Assembly: GCA_023415795.1 (NCBI GenBank)
Contig: JAEZJG010000016.1
Coordinates: 88,850 to 152,849 of the forward strand
From: Bacillota bacterium
Lineage (GTDB): Bacteria; Bacillota; Clostridia; Christensenellales; SZUA-584
Reading direction: 5' to 3'
Length of the DNA: 64,000 nt
Positions 18,350 through 27,454 of the stretch are shown piece after piece (the stretch's first letter is position 1; the number at the start of each line of letters is the position of its first letter). The translations under genes were made by a program, and so were the position numbers. Below the pieces are notes generated by a model, which searched no databases, was not told the DNA's origin, and worked only from the letters and a program-made list of their open reading frames with translations.

Positions 18350-19678
18350 TTATATTGCGAGCAGTATATCAAAGTTCTCCAGCGCGGCGCACAGGTCTTT
18401 CAGGAACCGCGACGCAGGCGCGCCATCCACCACGCGATGGTCGTATGTCAGCGACAATCCCATCGCCGGATAGGTGACAAAGCTGTCCCCCACCTTTTTC
18501 TGCCGATAAACCACGCTGCACACGCCCAAGATTCCCGTTTGCGGCGGGTTGATGATGGGCGTGAAGCTCTCGATGCCCAGTGCGCCCAGATTGCTGATGG
18601 TGAATGTTCCGCCGGTGAGCAGGTCGGGCGAAATGCGCCCTGATTGCGCGCTGACCGCCAGCTCTTTGGCATTGCGTGATATCTCCGACAGTGACAAGGT
18701 ATCCGCGCCGAACAGCGTGGGTACCAGCAGTCCGCGCTCGGTGTCCACAGCCATGCCCAGGTTCACATGCGAATAGTGCCGCATGGTGTCGCCGTTTATG
18801 AAATGCGAGTTAAGCACCGGGTGCTTCTTCAAGGTGCGCGAAACGGCATAGAGTATGATGTCGTTCAGCGTGATGTTGGGCAGACCAAGCTTTTCCGCAT
18901 TGCCTTTGAGGCGTTCACGGAAATTGAGTATCGCCGTCGCGTCAAAGCTGGTGCTGTTGGTCAGCTGAGCCAGCTCGCTCAACGACGCATGCATCGATTT
19001 CGCGATCACCTTGCGGATGTTAGAAAGCTTGGTATCCGTGTATTCCTGCTCGGGTACAGAAACGGTTGCAGCCGTCTGCGCCGCCGGAGCCGCAGTCAGA
19101 TCAGCCGTTGACACCGCGCCGCCAAGTCCAGAGCCTTCTTTGCCGCCGGCGTAGTCCAGAACCGCCGCCGCCGTCACCTTATAGCCATTTTCAGCCAGCA
19201 CCATCACATCGCGCTCGATGATGCGTCCGTTCGGGCCGGTCGGCACCGCTTTTGAGAGATCAAGGTTTTGACGCTCCGCCTCATTTTTGGCACGGGGCGA
19301 TATTTTCAAGCCGCTGTCCGCCGATGCTGTGGACACAGGAGCTGCCGCCGTCACAGCCGCCGCCGGAGCCTCTTCTGTCTTGGCTTCTTGCTGAGCCGCC
19401 GCCGGAGCAGAGCCGCCCGGCACCAGCGCGGAAATATCCTCTCCCGGTTCGCCGATCACCAGCACCGTGTCAAGGCAGGGTACATCGTCTCCGTCGGTCA
19501 CCAGCACCTTCAGCACGGTTCCGGCAGACGGGCTTTCCTCTTCAAACGAAGCCTTGTCGGTCTCGTAGCCGAAAAGTATGTCGCCTGCATTCACCTTATC
19601 GCCTTCCTTGACGCGCAGCTCAATAATGCAGCTTTCCACGGACTGCCCTTGTCTGGGCATTATCACTCCAACAGCCAT
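18350..19678 (-). CDS. 2-oxoacid dehydrogenase E2 (dihydrolipoamide acyltransferase)
   Basis: 442 residues from ATG 19678, eight bases after GGAGG; an in-frame TTG 15 bases earlier lies within that site. One lipoyl domain has the lipoylated K42 in YETDKASF. An Ala-rich linker follows, then a peripheral-subunit-binding domain (ISPRAKNEAERQNLDLSK). The catalytic domain ends with DHRVVDG, active His414 and Asp418. It transfers the acyl group from lipoamide to CoA. First gene of the operon E2-E3-E1. The first lipoyl motif (MPRQGQSVESCII) resembles acetoin and pyruvate complexes. Confidence 0.95.
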   Translation of the reverse strand: MAVGVIMPRQGQSVESCIIELRVKEGDKVNAGDILFGYETDKASFEEESPSAGTVLKVLVTDGDDVPCLDTVLVIGEPGEDISALVPGGSAPAAAQQEAKTEEAPAAAVTAAAPVSTASADSGLKISPRAKNEAERQNLDLSKAVPTGPNGRIIERDVMVLAENGYKVTAAAVLDYAGGKEGSGLGGAVSTADLTAAPAAQTAATVSVPEQEYTDTKLSNIRKVIAKSMHASLSELAQLTNSTSFDATAILNFRERLKGNAEKLGLPNITLNDIILYAVSRTLKKHPVLNSHFINGDTMRHYSHVNLGMAVDTERGLLVPTLFGADTLSLSEISRNAKELAVSAQSGRISPDLLTGGTFTISNLGALGIESFTPIINPPQTGILGVCSVVYRQKKVGDSFVTYPAMGLSLTYDHRVVDGAPASRFLKDLCAALENFDILLAI

Positions 19679-19755
19679 GTGTGTATCCTCCAATTAACAT
19701 GTATATTGCTAATATTATGCTCACTAATGATAAAAAGTAACACTCTTTATGTTGT

Positions 19756-19785
19756 ATACTAACATTATCGTCGCGCCTATGTCAA
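19756..19785 (-). promoter_or_regulatory. Likely promoter of the E2-E3-E1 operon
   Basis: On the minus strand TTGACA (19785-19780) is followed after 18 bases by TAGTAT (19761-19756). A near-palindrome GTTAGTATACAAC covers the -10 and could be an operator. The leader to the E2 start is about 75 bases, AT-rich and without a clear structure. Confidence 0.5.
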
Positions 19786-19805
19786 CAAGCTTGATATCTC
19801 TTTTA

Positions 19806-19829
19806 CAAAAAAAGAGCCCTTCGGCTCTC
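19806..19829 (-). terminator. Terminator after the 115-residue hypothetical gene
   Basis: On the minus strand AGAGCC and GGCTCT pair around a GAAG loop, followed by seven T at 19812-19806. It lies about 40 bases past the stop of the upstream hypothetical gene and just before the E2 promoter. Confidence 0.88.
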
Positions 19830-19867
19830 TATGTTATTATTGGCTAAATTCCATTTAAAAATATATT

Positions 19868-20215
19868 TCAGGCATTCTTGGGGATAAGGCTTTGCAGATA
19901 ATCATTGGCTTGCTGAGCGCGGCTGAACAGCGCTATGTAAGTTTCCCGACTCGTCGTCTCAATAAAGCAAGCCCTTTTGTCAAACTTATATTTCTTGATT
20001 TCTATGTTCTTAATATCGGCGATAGGCAAGTTAAACGCTTCCTCATACTTGCTCACCGCCTCACTGACCAAGGCGCCCACCAAACCAAACATTGATGACC
20101 ACAATGGCGAGTTATTTGATTCATATACAATAAAGTTGGTCGGGGTAATTTCATACTTTCCATCAAGTCTGCTTCCGTCAGAGAATACCACACTCACGTC
20201 ACCTTTCACTTGCAT
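19868..20215 (-). CDS. Hypothetical protein, small beta-rich domain
   Basis: 115 residues, no signal peptide. The N-terminal part (VSVVFSDGSRLDGKYEITPTNFIVY) and the part KNIEIKKYKFDKRACFIETTSRETYIALF alternate in a way that suggests a PH-like or GRAM-like beta barrel, with a C-terminal helix (QQANDYLQSLI). A short hydrophobic stretch lies at MFGLVGALVSEAV. I do not recognise the family. It is followed by a strong terminator and preceded by a GGATATG ribosome-like region, so it is a single-gene unit. Confidence 0.65.
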   Translation of the reverse strand: MQVKGDVSVVFSDGSRLDGKYEITPTNFIVYESNNSPLWSSMFGLVGALVSEAVSKYEEAFNLPIADIKNIEIKKYKFDKRACFIETTSRETYIALFSRAQQANDYLQSLIPKNA

Positions 20216-20323
20216 ATCCCCTCTCGTATATGTTAATACCTTGATTATAATAGATAAATGTGTATATCACAACACAATATTGGTATCAGTCTTGATGTAT
20301 GCATAAACGCCATATACAGTCAG

Positions 20324-21445
20324 CTATATTGGGGAAACAATGTCGCGCAGCAAGCCCGCCAGATAGAAGGAACCGCAAACCACAAGCAGCCCCGAATCCG
20401 CCAGCGCCAAGCTGCGCGCCTGCTCAAAAGCGATGTGCACATCCGTCTCGGCAATGCAGTCTGTGTGCCTGCCGAACAAGGCTTGCAACATCGATATCTC
20501 CGCACCGCGCTCCGTATCCACGCTGGTGACGACGACGTGTTCAAACCGGTGTGCCAGCTGCTTCGCCATCGCGGCGCTGTCCTTATCCTGCATGCAGGCA
20601 AACAGCAGCACCTTCTTACGATCAGCGAAATACTTGTCCAGCGTGCGGCAGAGCGAACCCACCGCCGGTTCGTTATGTGCGCCGTCCAGCAGCATTTCCG
20701 GCTCTCCCGCGATGTACTGCGTGCGGCAGGGTATCACGGTGCGGGCAAGCCCGGCGCGTATGGTCTCTTCATCAAACCCCAGCTCACGCGCAGTCAGCGC
20801 CGCCAGTGCCGCGGCCTCCGGCTGCCGTTCCCCGATGCCGCGGATATGATAACGCTGCCCGCCCGTTTCAAATGTTTGCCCCGTCAGAGAAGCTTCCAGC
20901 ACCTTCACGTCATCCGCAACAAACAGCGCACACCCCTTGCGCCCGCAGGTTTTGCGTATCAGCAGGCCGGCCTCCGGCAGCTGCCGGGCAGTCACCACCG
21001 GCACGCCTTGCTTGATGATACCTGCCTTCTCCAGAGCGATCTTTTCGATGGTATCGCCCAGCACATTTATGTGATCGAAGCCGATGGCGGTGAGCACGGA
21101 TACTTCGGGCGTCACCACGTTGGTCGGGTCCAGCCGTCCGCCAAGGCCTGTCTCCAGCACGGCATAGCGCAGCCCCAGCCGCTCAAACCAAAGCAGCGCC
21201 GCCGCCGTATACGCCGCGAACAGCGAGCCGTTTACCGCCAGCTTATTGTGCTCTACCTCAAGCAGCAGCGCGTCCAGCTCCGCCGCGCTTATCTGCACTC
21301 CGTTGGCGCGCAGCCGTTCCGTGGGCGAAACGAGGTGCGGCGAGGTGAAGCAACCAACGCTCTCCCCCGCCGCCATGATGATGTTATAGATATACTCGGC
21401 TGCGGACCCCTTGCCGTTGGTGCCCGCAATGTGCACGTATTTCAT
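20324..21445 (-). CDS. folC: Folylpolyglutamate / dihydrofolate synthase, N-terminally short
   Basis: 373 residues. The P-loop HIAGTNGKGS starts at residue 5, and TSPHLVSPTERLRANG and LLDGAHNEPAVGSL match FolC, which adds glutamates to folates. Typical FolC proteins have about 40 residues before the P-loop; here they are missing, because ATG 21445 overlaps the valS stop (TAATG) and the upstream sequence codes valS. The core ATPase and Mur-ligase-like domains are complete. Translation is coupled to valS. Whether a shorter FolC is active is unknown. Confidence 0.9.
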   Translation of the reverse strand: MKYVHIAGTNGKGSAAEYIYNIIMAAGESVGCFTSPHLVSPTERLRANGVQISAAELDALLLEVEHNKLAVNGSLFAAYTAAALLWFERLGLRYAVLETGLGGRLDPTNVVTPEVSVLTAIGFDHINVLGDTIEKIALEKAGIIKQGVPVVTARQLPEAGLLIRKTCGRKGCALFVADDVKVLEASLTGQTFETGGQRYHIRGIGERQPEAAALAALTARELGFDEETIRAGLARTVIPCRTQYIAGEPEMLLDGAHNEPAVGSLCRTLDKYFADRKKVLLFACMQDKDSAAMAKQLAHRFEHVVVTSVDTERGAEISMLQALFGRHTDCIAETDVHIAFEQARSLALADSGLLVVCGSFYLAGLLRDIVSPI

Positions 21446-24075
21446 TACCGCGAAAGCTCCGCCCGGCGCTGGCGCACCGTCTCCAGCATGTCGGCATACA
21501 TTCTGACCTTCTCGCGCTCGTCCTGAATCACCTTCTCAGGCGCTTTGCTGACGAAGCCCTCATTGTTCAGCTTGCCCTCGGCGCGCTTGATCTCGTTCTC
21601 CAGCCGCGCCGTTTCCGCATCCAGACGCTTTATCTCTTTCTCGATGTCGATGAGGTCGCCCAGCGCCATAAACGCTTCCGCACCCACGCCGATAACGGAA
21701 ATCGCGTTCTCCGGCACAGACGATTTGTCGCTGATAAATTCCACGCTGCTCGCCATGCCAAGGCGTTCGATATACTTGGCGCATATCTCGTAATCCGCTT
21801 TGGTTTCCGGCGTCGCCAGTATGCGAATGTGCGCCTTCTTGCCCGCGGGCACGTTCATCTCGGCGCGGATGTTGCGGATGTCGCGGATGATCTCCATCAC
21901 GTTGCCCATCGCCTTCTCCTCCGCGTCGTACTTCTTCTCGGCCGTAGGCCATGCGGATACCATGATGCTGCCTTCTGTGCCCGGCAGCGTCTGATATATC
22001 TCCTCTGTGATGAACGGCATGAACGGGTGCAGCAGCTTCATGGTGACCACCAGCGCATGGTTCAGCACCGAAACCGCCGTCTGCTTATCCGCTTCATCCT
22101 CGCCCGTCAGACGCGGCTTTGCCATCTCGATGTACCAGTCGCACAGCTCGCTCCACAAGAAGTCGTGCAGCTTCTGCGCCGCCATGCCCAGCTCAAAGCG
22201 GTCCATCAGCGACGTGATGTCTTCCGCCATGTCGGTCAGGCGGGACAGCATCCATTTGTCCGCGATGTCAAGGCGGCTTTCGTCGATGGGCAACACGGTG
22301 TCGCCCGTGTTCATCAGCACGAAGCGCGCGGCGTTCCATATCTTGTTGGCGAAGTTGCGCGCCGCCAGCACCTTGTCGTTAGAGAAGCGCAGATCGCCGC
22401 CGATACGCACGCCCGCCGCCAGGCTGAACCGCAGCGCGTCCGCGCCGTATTCGTCGACCAATTCCAGCGGATCGATACCGTTGCCCAGAGACTTGCTCAT
22501 CTTGCGCCCCTGCGGGTCGCGCACCAGACCGTGGATGCTTACGTATTCAAACGGCTTCTCGCCCAGGCATTCAAAGCCGGACATGATCATGCGCGCCACC
22601 CAGAAGAACAGTATGTCGTAGCCCGTCACCAGCACACTTGTCGGATAGAAGTATTCCAGCTCCGGCGTTTTATCCGGCCAGCCCAGCGTCGAGAAGGGCC
22701 ACAGACCGCTGGAGAACCAGGTGTCCAGCACGTCCTCGTCCTGCGTGAACTGCGTGTGCCCGCAGTTGGGGCACACATCCGGCATTTCGGTGTCCACCAC
22801 CATCGTGCCGCAGCTGGCGCAATAATACGCGGGTATACGGTGCCCCCACCACAGCTGGCGCGAGATGCACCAGTCACGAATGTTCTCCAGCCAGTTGAAA
22901 TACACGTTCTCGCTGCGTTTGGGCACAAACTTGATGTCCTCGTTTCTGACCGCCGCGATGGCCGGCTCCGCAAGGCTCTTCATCGCCACAAACCACTGCT
23001 TGGATACGATGGGCTCCACCGTGGTATCGCAGCGGTAGCAGTGACCCACGTTGTGCGTATAGTCGTCGATCTTCACCATCAGGCCCAGCTGCTGCAGCTC
23101 CTGCACGATCTGCTTGCGCACCAGTTCCTTCTTGATGCCCGCATACTTGCCGCCGTTTTCGTTGATGATGCCGCTGTCGTCCATCACGCGGATCACCGGC
23201 AGGTTGTGCCGCTCGCCCACCTCAAAGTCGTTGGGGTCGTGCGCGGGCGTGATCTTCACCGCGCCGGTGCCGAAGGACGCGTCCACATAATCGTCCGCGA
23301 TCACAGGGATGGGTCTATCCATGACGGGCAGAATCACATTCTTGCCGATCAGATGCGCATACCGTTTGTCTTTGGGATTCACCGCCACGGCGGTATCGCC
23401 CAGCATGGTCTCAGGACGCGTGGTCGCCACCACGATGCCCTCGCCGCCGTCCTCCGCGGGGTAGCGGATGTGCCACAGGTGCGATGCTTCCTCCGCGTAT
23501 TCCACCTCGGCATCAGAGAGCGCCGTTTCGCACTCGGGGCACCAGTTGATGATGCGGTCTCCCTTGTAGATGAGACCCTTCTTATAGAGCCGTACGAAGA
23601 ACTCGTTGACCGCGCGGTTGCAGCCCTCGTCCATCGTAAAGCGCTCACGCTCCCAATCGCACGAGGAGCCCAGCTTTTTAAGCTGCTCCACGATGCGCCC
23701 GCCGTACTGCGCCTTCCACTCCCACGCGCGCTCCAAAAACTTCTCGCGCCCCAGCTCTTCCTTGGAGGTGCCCTCTTCGCGCAGCTTATCGACGATCTTG
23801 ACCTCTGTCGCGATGCTCGCGTGATCGGTGCCCGGCAGCCACAGCGCTGAATAACCCTGCATGCGCTTGGTGCGGATAATGGCATCCTGCATCATATTGT
23901 CCAGCGCGTGCCCCATGTGCAGCTGCCCCGTGATGTTGGGCGGCGGAATCACGATGGTAAACGGCTTTTTGCTCTTATCGACCTCGGCGTGGAAGTAGCC
24001 CTTCTCCTGCCACTCGTCGTACAGCCTTTGCTCCACCTCTTTGGGATCGTAAACCTTGGCCAGTTCCTTTGCCAT
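21445..24075 (-). CDS. valS: Valyl-tRNA synthetase
   Basis: 876 residues, full length. HIGH-type motif HMGHALDN near the N-terminus, KMSKS in GRKMSKSLGNG, the editing domain in between, a four-cysteine zinc-like insert (CASC ... CPNC), and a C-terminal coiled coil (LIDIEKEIKRLDAETARLENEIKR) that binds tRNA. It charges tRNA-Val. It is controlled by a T-box leader with a GUC specifier and is followed by folC with a one-base overlap. Confidence 0.98.
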   Translation of the reverse strand: MAKELAKVYDPKEVEQRLYDEWQEKGYFHAEVDKSKKPFTIVIPPPNITGQLHMGHALDNMMQDAIIRTKRMQGYSALWLPGTDHASIATEVKIVDKLREEGTSKEELGREKFLERAWEWKAQYGGRIVEQLKKLGSSCDWERERFTMDEGCNRAVNEFFVRLYKKGLIYKGDRIINWCPECETALSDAEVEYAEEASHLWHIRYPAEDGGEGIVVATTRPETMLGDTAVAVNPKDKRYAHLIGKNVILPVMDRPIPVIADDYVDASFGTGAVKITPAHDPNDFEVGERHNLPVIRVMDDSGIINENGGKYAGIKKELVRKQIVQELQQLGLMVKIDDYTHNVGHCYRCDTTVEPIVSKQWFVAMKSLAEPAIAAVRNEDIKFVPKRSENVYFNWLENIRDWCISRQLWWGHRIPAYYCASCGTMVVDTEMPDVCPNCGHTQFTQDEDVLDTWFSSGLWPFSTLGWPDKTPELEYFYPTSVLVTGYDILFFWVARMIMSGFECLGEKPFEYVSIHGLVRDPQGRKMSKSLGNGIDPLELVDEYGADALRFSLAAGVRIGGDLRFSNDKVLAARNFANKIWNAARFVLMNTGDTVLPIDESRLDIADKWMLSRLTDMAEDITSLMDRFELGMAAQKLHDFLWSELCDWYIEMAKPRLTGEDEADKQTAVSVLNHALVVTMKLLHPFMPFITEEIYQTLPGTEGSIMVSAWPTAEKKYDAEEKAMGNVMEIIRDIRNIRAEMNVPAGKKAHIRILATPETKADYEICAKYIERLGMASSVEFISDKSSVPENAISVIGVGAEAFMALGDLIDIEKEIKRLDAETARLENEIKRAEGKLNNEGFVSKAPEKVIQDEREKVRMYADMLETVRQRRAELSR

Positions 24076-24105
24076 AATATCTCTCCTTCATGTTTTCTGC
24101 TAAAT

Positions 24106-24133
24106 AAAAAAACCGCCCTGTCAATAAGGACGG
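24106..24133 (-). terminator. T-box regulated terminator before valS
   Basis: CCGTCC and GGGCGG form the stem (one G-T pair), with seven T at 24112-24106. It competes with the antiterminator formed by the T-box bulge. Confidence 0.9.
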
Positions 24134-24341
24134 AATATCCGCGGTACCACCTTGATTCGGGCGACATATTGACAGCCCGCTCTCTTGCCGCTTAACGCGC
24201 GGTTCACGCCGCGAATTACTTAACCTTTCACTCGCAGTGCCACAAAGCGACTTCAGACACACCATCCGCAGGGCCCTTTCAGCCGGTGAAGCCCCTCTCT
24301 AAAGCGTGCGCTCGCGTCCTACTCCTCTTTGTCATCGCATT
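24106..24341 (-). promoter_or_regulatory. T-box riboswitch of valS, valine specifier GUC
   Basis: The minus strand shows the T-box antiterminator sequence TGGTACCGCGG (24149-24139), the stem-I elements GATGACAAAGAGGAGTAG and AGAGAG, and the specifier context GAA-GTC-GC with GTC at 24251-24249, a valine codon. Uncharged tRNA-Val should pair with both sites and prevent the terminator at 24106-24133, raising valS-folC expression when valine is scarce. Confidence 0.95.
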
Positions 24342-24347
24342 GCGGTC

Positions 24348-24376
24348 ATTATAATATAGCGGCGAAATGCTGTCAA
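24348..24376 (-). promoter_or_regulatory. valS promoter
   Basis: TTGACA (24376-24371) and TATAAT (24353-24348) on the minus strand, spaced by exactly 17 bases: a consensus sigma-A promoter placing the start at the beginning of the T-box leader. Confidence 0.9.
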
Positions 24377-24685
24377 CTCACGGCATGCGGACTTCGTTTG
24401 ATTCATGCTTCGAATTGTGGTAATATCTATAAGACAATTATAATAAGGAGAAGCAGCTATGGAGGTTCAGTTTAGCAATCAGTATGAAATCACTGTACCG
24501 TTGGCTGCGATAAGCCTTTGATTTTAATGAGTTCATAAACCAACGTATGAAGCCTGCTGCAGCCGATAATGCAGTATAAACCGCAGAATGACATACTTGA
24601 GCTCATCATTCGTTGTCATTATCTGCTTTAGCTTTGTTCTATACTTTTGAGGATAAGAATACTTTCCACGAGGAACATTTGTAAT
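24377..24685. other. Intergenic stretch with one 20-codon reading frame
   Basis: Between the divergent valS promoter and the PrsW-like gene. A frame of 20 codons at 24459-24521 (+) follows AAGGAG at good spacing and reads MEVQFSNQYEITVPLAAISL. It may be a small peptide or the remnant of a gene broken by a stop codon. I see no other structure beyond AT-rich sequence. Confidence 0.35.
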
Positions 24686-25384
24686 ATGGAATTAATCATC
24701 ATGATACTGCAAGCCGTGGCACCTGCCATCGCACTGATCATTTTTCTGCTGCTGACCGACCGCTACGACAAGGAGCCCAAGCGGCTGCTGATACTCGTTT
24801 TCGTGCTGGGCATGGTGGTGACGCTGCCCACCATGATCGCGGAACTCGTCGGTCAGATGTTCAACGTTTATGACGGGCTGGCGGGCAAGCTGATCGAAGC
24901 GTTCCTCATCGTGGGGCTGTCGGAAGAGTTTTTCAAGCGGCTGGTGGTAACACGAACGGTTTTCCGCCATCCGGCGTTCAACGAGCGGCTGGACGGCATC
25001 ATCTACTGCGGCATTGCGGCGCTGGGCTTTGCCACGCTGGAGAATTTCGTATACATACTCTCTTATTCGTCCGTCACACCGGATATTTGGATCACACGCG
25101 CACTGCTCAGCGTCCCCACGCACATGCTGCTGGGCATCACGATGGGCTACTATCTCTCGCTGGCCAAGTTTTGCACCGATCCGCGCAAATGCGCCGGCTA
25201 TTACCGGAAGTCTCTGCTTATCCCAGCGCTGCTGCACGGCGCTTTCGACTTCATCCTGATGTCGGGCATACCGCTGCTTTCTCTGCTGCTGATCCCGTTC
25301 GTTGTCTATCTGTGGATATCCTCTATCGTCAAGCTGCGGCGCTACTATAAGGAATCAAAGTCGAATCATAATTTTCCATTGTGA
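24686..25384 (+). CDS. prsW: PrsW-like intramembrane metalloprotease
   Basis: 232 residues from ATG 24686, after GAGGAA; an in-frame ATG at 24647 gives a less hydrophobic start. About seven membrane helices. The PrsW motifs are present: EEFFK at 80-84 (EExxK), GIAALGFATLEN, HMLLGITMGYYL and LLHGAFDF. PrsW is a site-1 protease for an anti-sigma factor in Bacillus; related CAAX-like proteases have other roles. No sigma/anti-sigma pair lies beside it, so its target here is unknown. Confidence 0.88.
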   Translation: MELIIMILQAVAPAIALIIFLLLTDRYDKEPKRLLILVFVLGMVVTLPTMIAELVGQMFNVYDGLAGKLIEAFLIVGLSEEFFKRLVVTRTVFRHPAFNERLDGIIYCGIAALGFATLENFVYILSYSSVTPDIWITRALLSVPTHMLLGITMGYYLSLAKFCTDPRKCAGYYRKSLLIPALLHGAFDFILMSGIPLLSLLLIPFVVYLWISSIVKLRRYYKESKSNHNFPL

Positions 25385-25462
25385 AACACAAGCTCTAATT
25401 TTTTCTATTTGACCTTTCTCCTTTATTTCATTTATGATAGTACATAGAAAGGGGGGCCTTTT

Positions 25463-26620
25463 ATGAAACTTCACCCTCCGTTAAACCGCAAGAAAAAGCT
25501 ATTACTCCAGCTTCTCTGGCTTACGCCGGGTCTGTTGCTCTACGCACTTTTCCGGCTTTCGTTCCTTTGGCCGTCGTTTACCGAAACGGTTTATTCTCGC
25601 GGCATTTTTCGGTTTATCAATCAAGGACTGTCCAGCGCGACGGGCTGGCTGCCTTTTTCGCTGGGCGAGCTGCTGCTCTACGCATTCATTCTTTTTGTTG
25701 CGGTTCATATCATTGTGATGATCGTTCACGCCGCCATGGCCAAAAAGGCGTGGTGGTATGTGCTGCTGCGCCGCAGCCTCGCGCTGCTTTGCGTGGCGTC
25801 AATGGTCTATGCGCTGTTTGTGGGGCTGTGGGGCTTCAACTATGCGCGTCAGCCGCTGGGAGACAGCCTTGGGCTAGACACCTCCCCCGCCACCGTGCAG
25901 GAGCTGTACGCCACCTGCGAAGCGCTGATTCATCAAGCCAACACGCTGCGCGCCGCAGTACAGCAGGACGAAAACGGCGTGTTCGCATACAGCCTCCCGC
26001 AAGACGAAATCATGAAGCGTGTTCCCGATTACTATAACCGTGCTGCGGACACAACGGGACTGGACTGGCTGGGCGGCAGCTTTGGACGCGCGAAGCCCGT
26101 GATGAACTCAATCGGTCTCTCGTATGCGTACATCAACGGCATATACTTTCCGTTCACCGGCGAGCCCAATGTAAATACCGATGTCCCCGACCTGTTTTTC
26201 GCAGCGTCGTGCAACCACGAGGCGGCGCACCAGCGCGGCTTCGCGAGGGAGGACGAAGCGAACTTCCTCTCGTATTACGTCAGCACCTTCGCCGATGATC
26301 CGTCGGTGCGCTATTCCGCCACGATGCTGGCGCTGATTCACGCCACAAACCAGCTCTACGACGCCGACAGCGATCTGTACTACGAGCTGCGCAAAACCTA
26401 CAGCGAAGGTCTCGGGCGCGATATCGCCGACAATTCCGCGTATTGGCAGCGCTTTGAAAGCCCCGTCAGCGAGTCGGCACAGGAGGTTAACAACACCTTT
26501 CTCAAGGCAAACATGCAGCGGGACGGCGTAAAAAGCTATGGCCGCATGGTGGATCTGCTGATCGGCCTGTGGCGGGACGGCGGCATCGGCGTTCAGCCTG
26601 CGCAGCCGGGCAAGCTGTAA
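25463..26620 (+). CDS. DUF3810-like membrane protein with HExxH zinc-protease motif
   Basis: 385 residues. Two or three N-terminal membrane helices (14-32, 72-98, 103-125) precede a large extracytoplasmic domain. HEAAH at 252-256, in NHEAAHQRGFAREDEANF, is a gluzincin-type HExxH with a downstream Glu in DEANF as possible third ligand. This matches DUF3810, an uncharacterised family. AGAAAGG precedes the start. The gene follows the PrsW-like protease by about 80 bases, so two membrane proteases may be cotranscribed. Proteolytic activity is inferred from the motif only. Confidence 0.85.
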   Translation: MKLHPPLNRKKKLLLQLLWLTPGLLLYALFRLSFLWPSFTETVYSRGIFRFINQGLSSATGWLPFSLGELLLYAFILFVAVHIIVMIVHAAMAKKAWWYVLLRRSLALLCVASMVYALFVGLWGFNYARQPLGDSLGLDTSPATVQELYATCEALIHQANTLRAAVQQDENGVFAYSLPQDEIMKRVPDYYNRAADTTGLDWLGGSFGRAKPVMNSIGLSYAYINGIYFPFTGEPNVNTDVPDLFFAASCNHEAAHQRGFAREDEANFLSYYVSTFADDPSVRYSATMLALIHATNQLYDADSDLYYELRKTYSEGLGRDIADNSAYWQRFESPVSESAQEVNNTFLKANMQRDGVKSYGRMVDLLIGLWRDGGIGVQPAQPGKL

Positions 26621-26705
26621 CCCCGGCAGACCTTTATCGTTAAGCGTTTTTTATCGATAAGGTATGATGTCCGTATTGAAGAGCTTCTCGTTGTCATAAT
26701 TGCCG

Positions 26706-26740
26706 CAAAATAAAAAACCGCGATATTTGCACTCGCGGTT
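26706..26740 (-). terminator. Terminator after the lipoprotein gene
   Basis: On the minus strand AACCGCGA and TCGCGGTT form an 8-bp stem (26740-26733 and 26723-26716), followed by a T-rich run (TTTTATTTT). It is 15 bases after the lipoprotein stop. Confidence 0.85.
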
Positions 26741-26754
26741 TAATCTTTATCGGC

Positions 26755-27264
26755 TTATTTTGTGAAGTCGATGGTTTTGGAGCCAAATACCACGAAGCAG
26801 CCGGCTGCATCCCAAACCAGATTACCTTCCGATTGTATGTTTTCAAACTTGCTGCCATAGGCATTATATATGTCCGGGTTCTGGTTTCCGTAAAGGCGCG
26901 GCGCACAGGTGATGTGGCCCGTTATCGTTTTGACGGAATCGTCGTACTTATCGTCCGAAACGATAAAATCTTCCGAGATGCTTTCACCGCCGACTATTGT
27001 TGTACGCGAATCCAGCGTTATACCATTTTGAGCTTCCACGGAAATGTATACGAGGGCACCGTTCATTAGGTTCGTTTCACCCGAAACAGTGATGACGCCG
27101 TTTTCCAGCTTAATATCGCACGATCCGGTCACTTCCACCGCCACTGCGCCGGTCTGCATGGCAGGCTTATGCAGCGCACCGCCGCCTCCGCAACCGGCAA
27201 GCGCCATTGTCAGCAATATAACAGCCGATATCACCGCAAATATTTTCGAATACTTCTTCAGCAT
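26755..27264 (-). CDS. Lipoprotein of unknown function
   Basis: 169 residues. The signal peptide has a lipobox ending LAGC, lipidated Cys24, followed by a glycine-rich GGGG linker. The mature part is beta-rich (VEVTGSCDIKLENGVITVSGETNLMNGALVYISVEAQNGI), resembling a small Ig-like or FxLYD-like extracytoplasmic domain, with the C-terminal VWDAAGCFVVFG. I do not recognise a precise family. A single-gene unit closed by a terminator and divergent from pilB, so a role near the cell surface is plausible but not shown. Confidence 0.75.
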   Translation of the reverse strand: MLKKYSKIFAVISAVILLTMALAGCGGGGALHKPAMQTGAVAVEVTGSCDIKLENGVITVSGETNLMNGALVYISVEAQNGITLDSRTTIVGGESISEDFIVSDDKYDDSVKTITGHITCAPRLYGNQNPDIYNAYGSKFENIQSEGNLVWDAAGCFVVFGSKTIDFTK

Positions 27265-27454
27265 AGGGTTCCCCTTCGTTTAATGATCGAAATACAGTAT
27301 ACAAAAAATCGAGCGTTATGTAAAGCAAAAACCTTAACGCGCCTCTGCCAGCCGATAACACATTTTTGCAAATCCGAAAACTCTGTTGTTTTACTCTGCT
27401 TTATCAAGTTTATATTAATTTAGTTGTTACACATTCTTAGGGCGGTATTTTAAT

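Noticed and set aside
21829..23850. A 673-codon open frame on the plus strand
   Set aside because: Antisense to valS, His/Arg-rich, no ribosome site or domain; a shadow.
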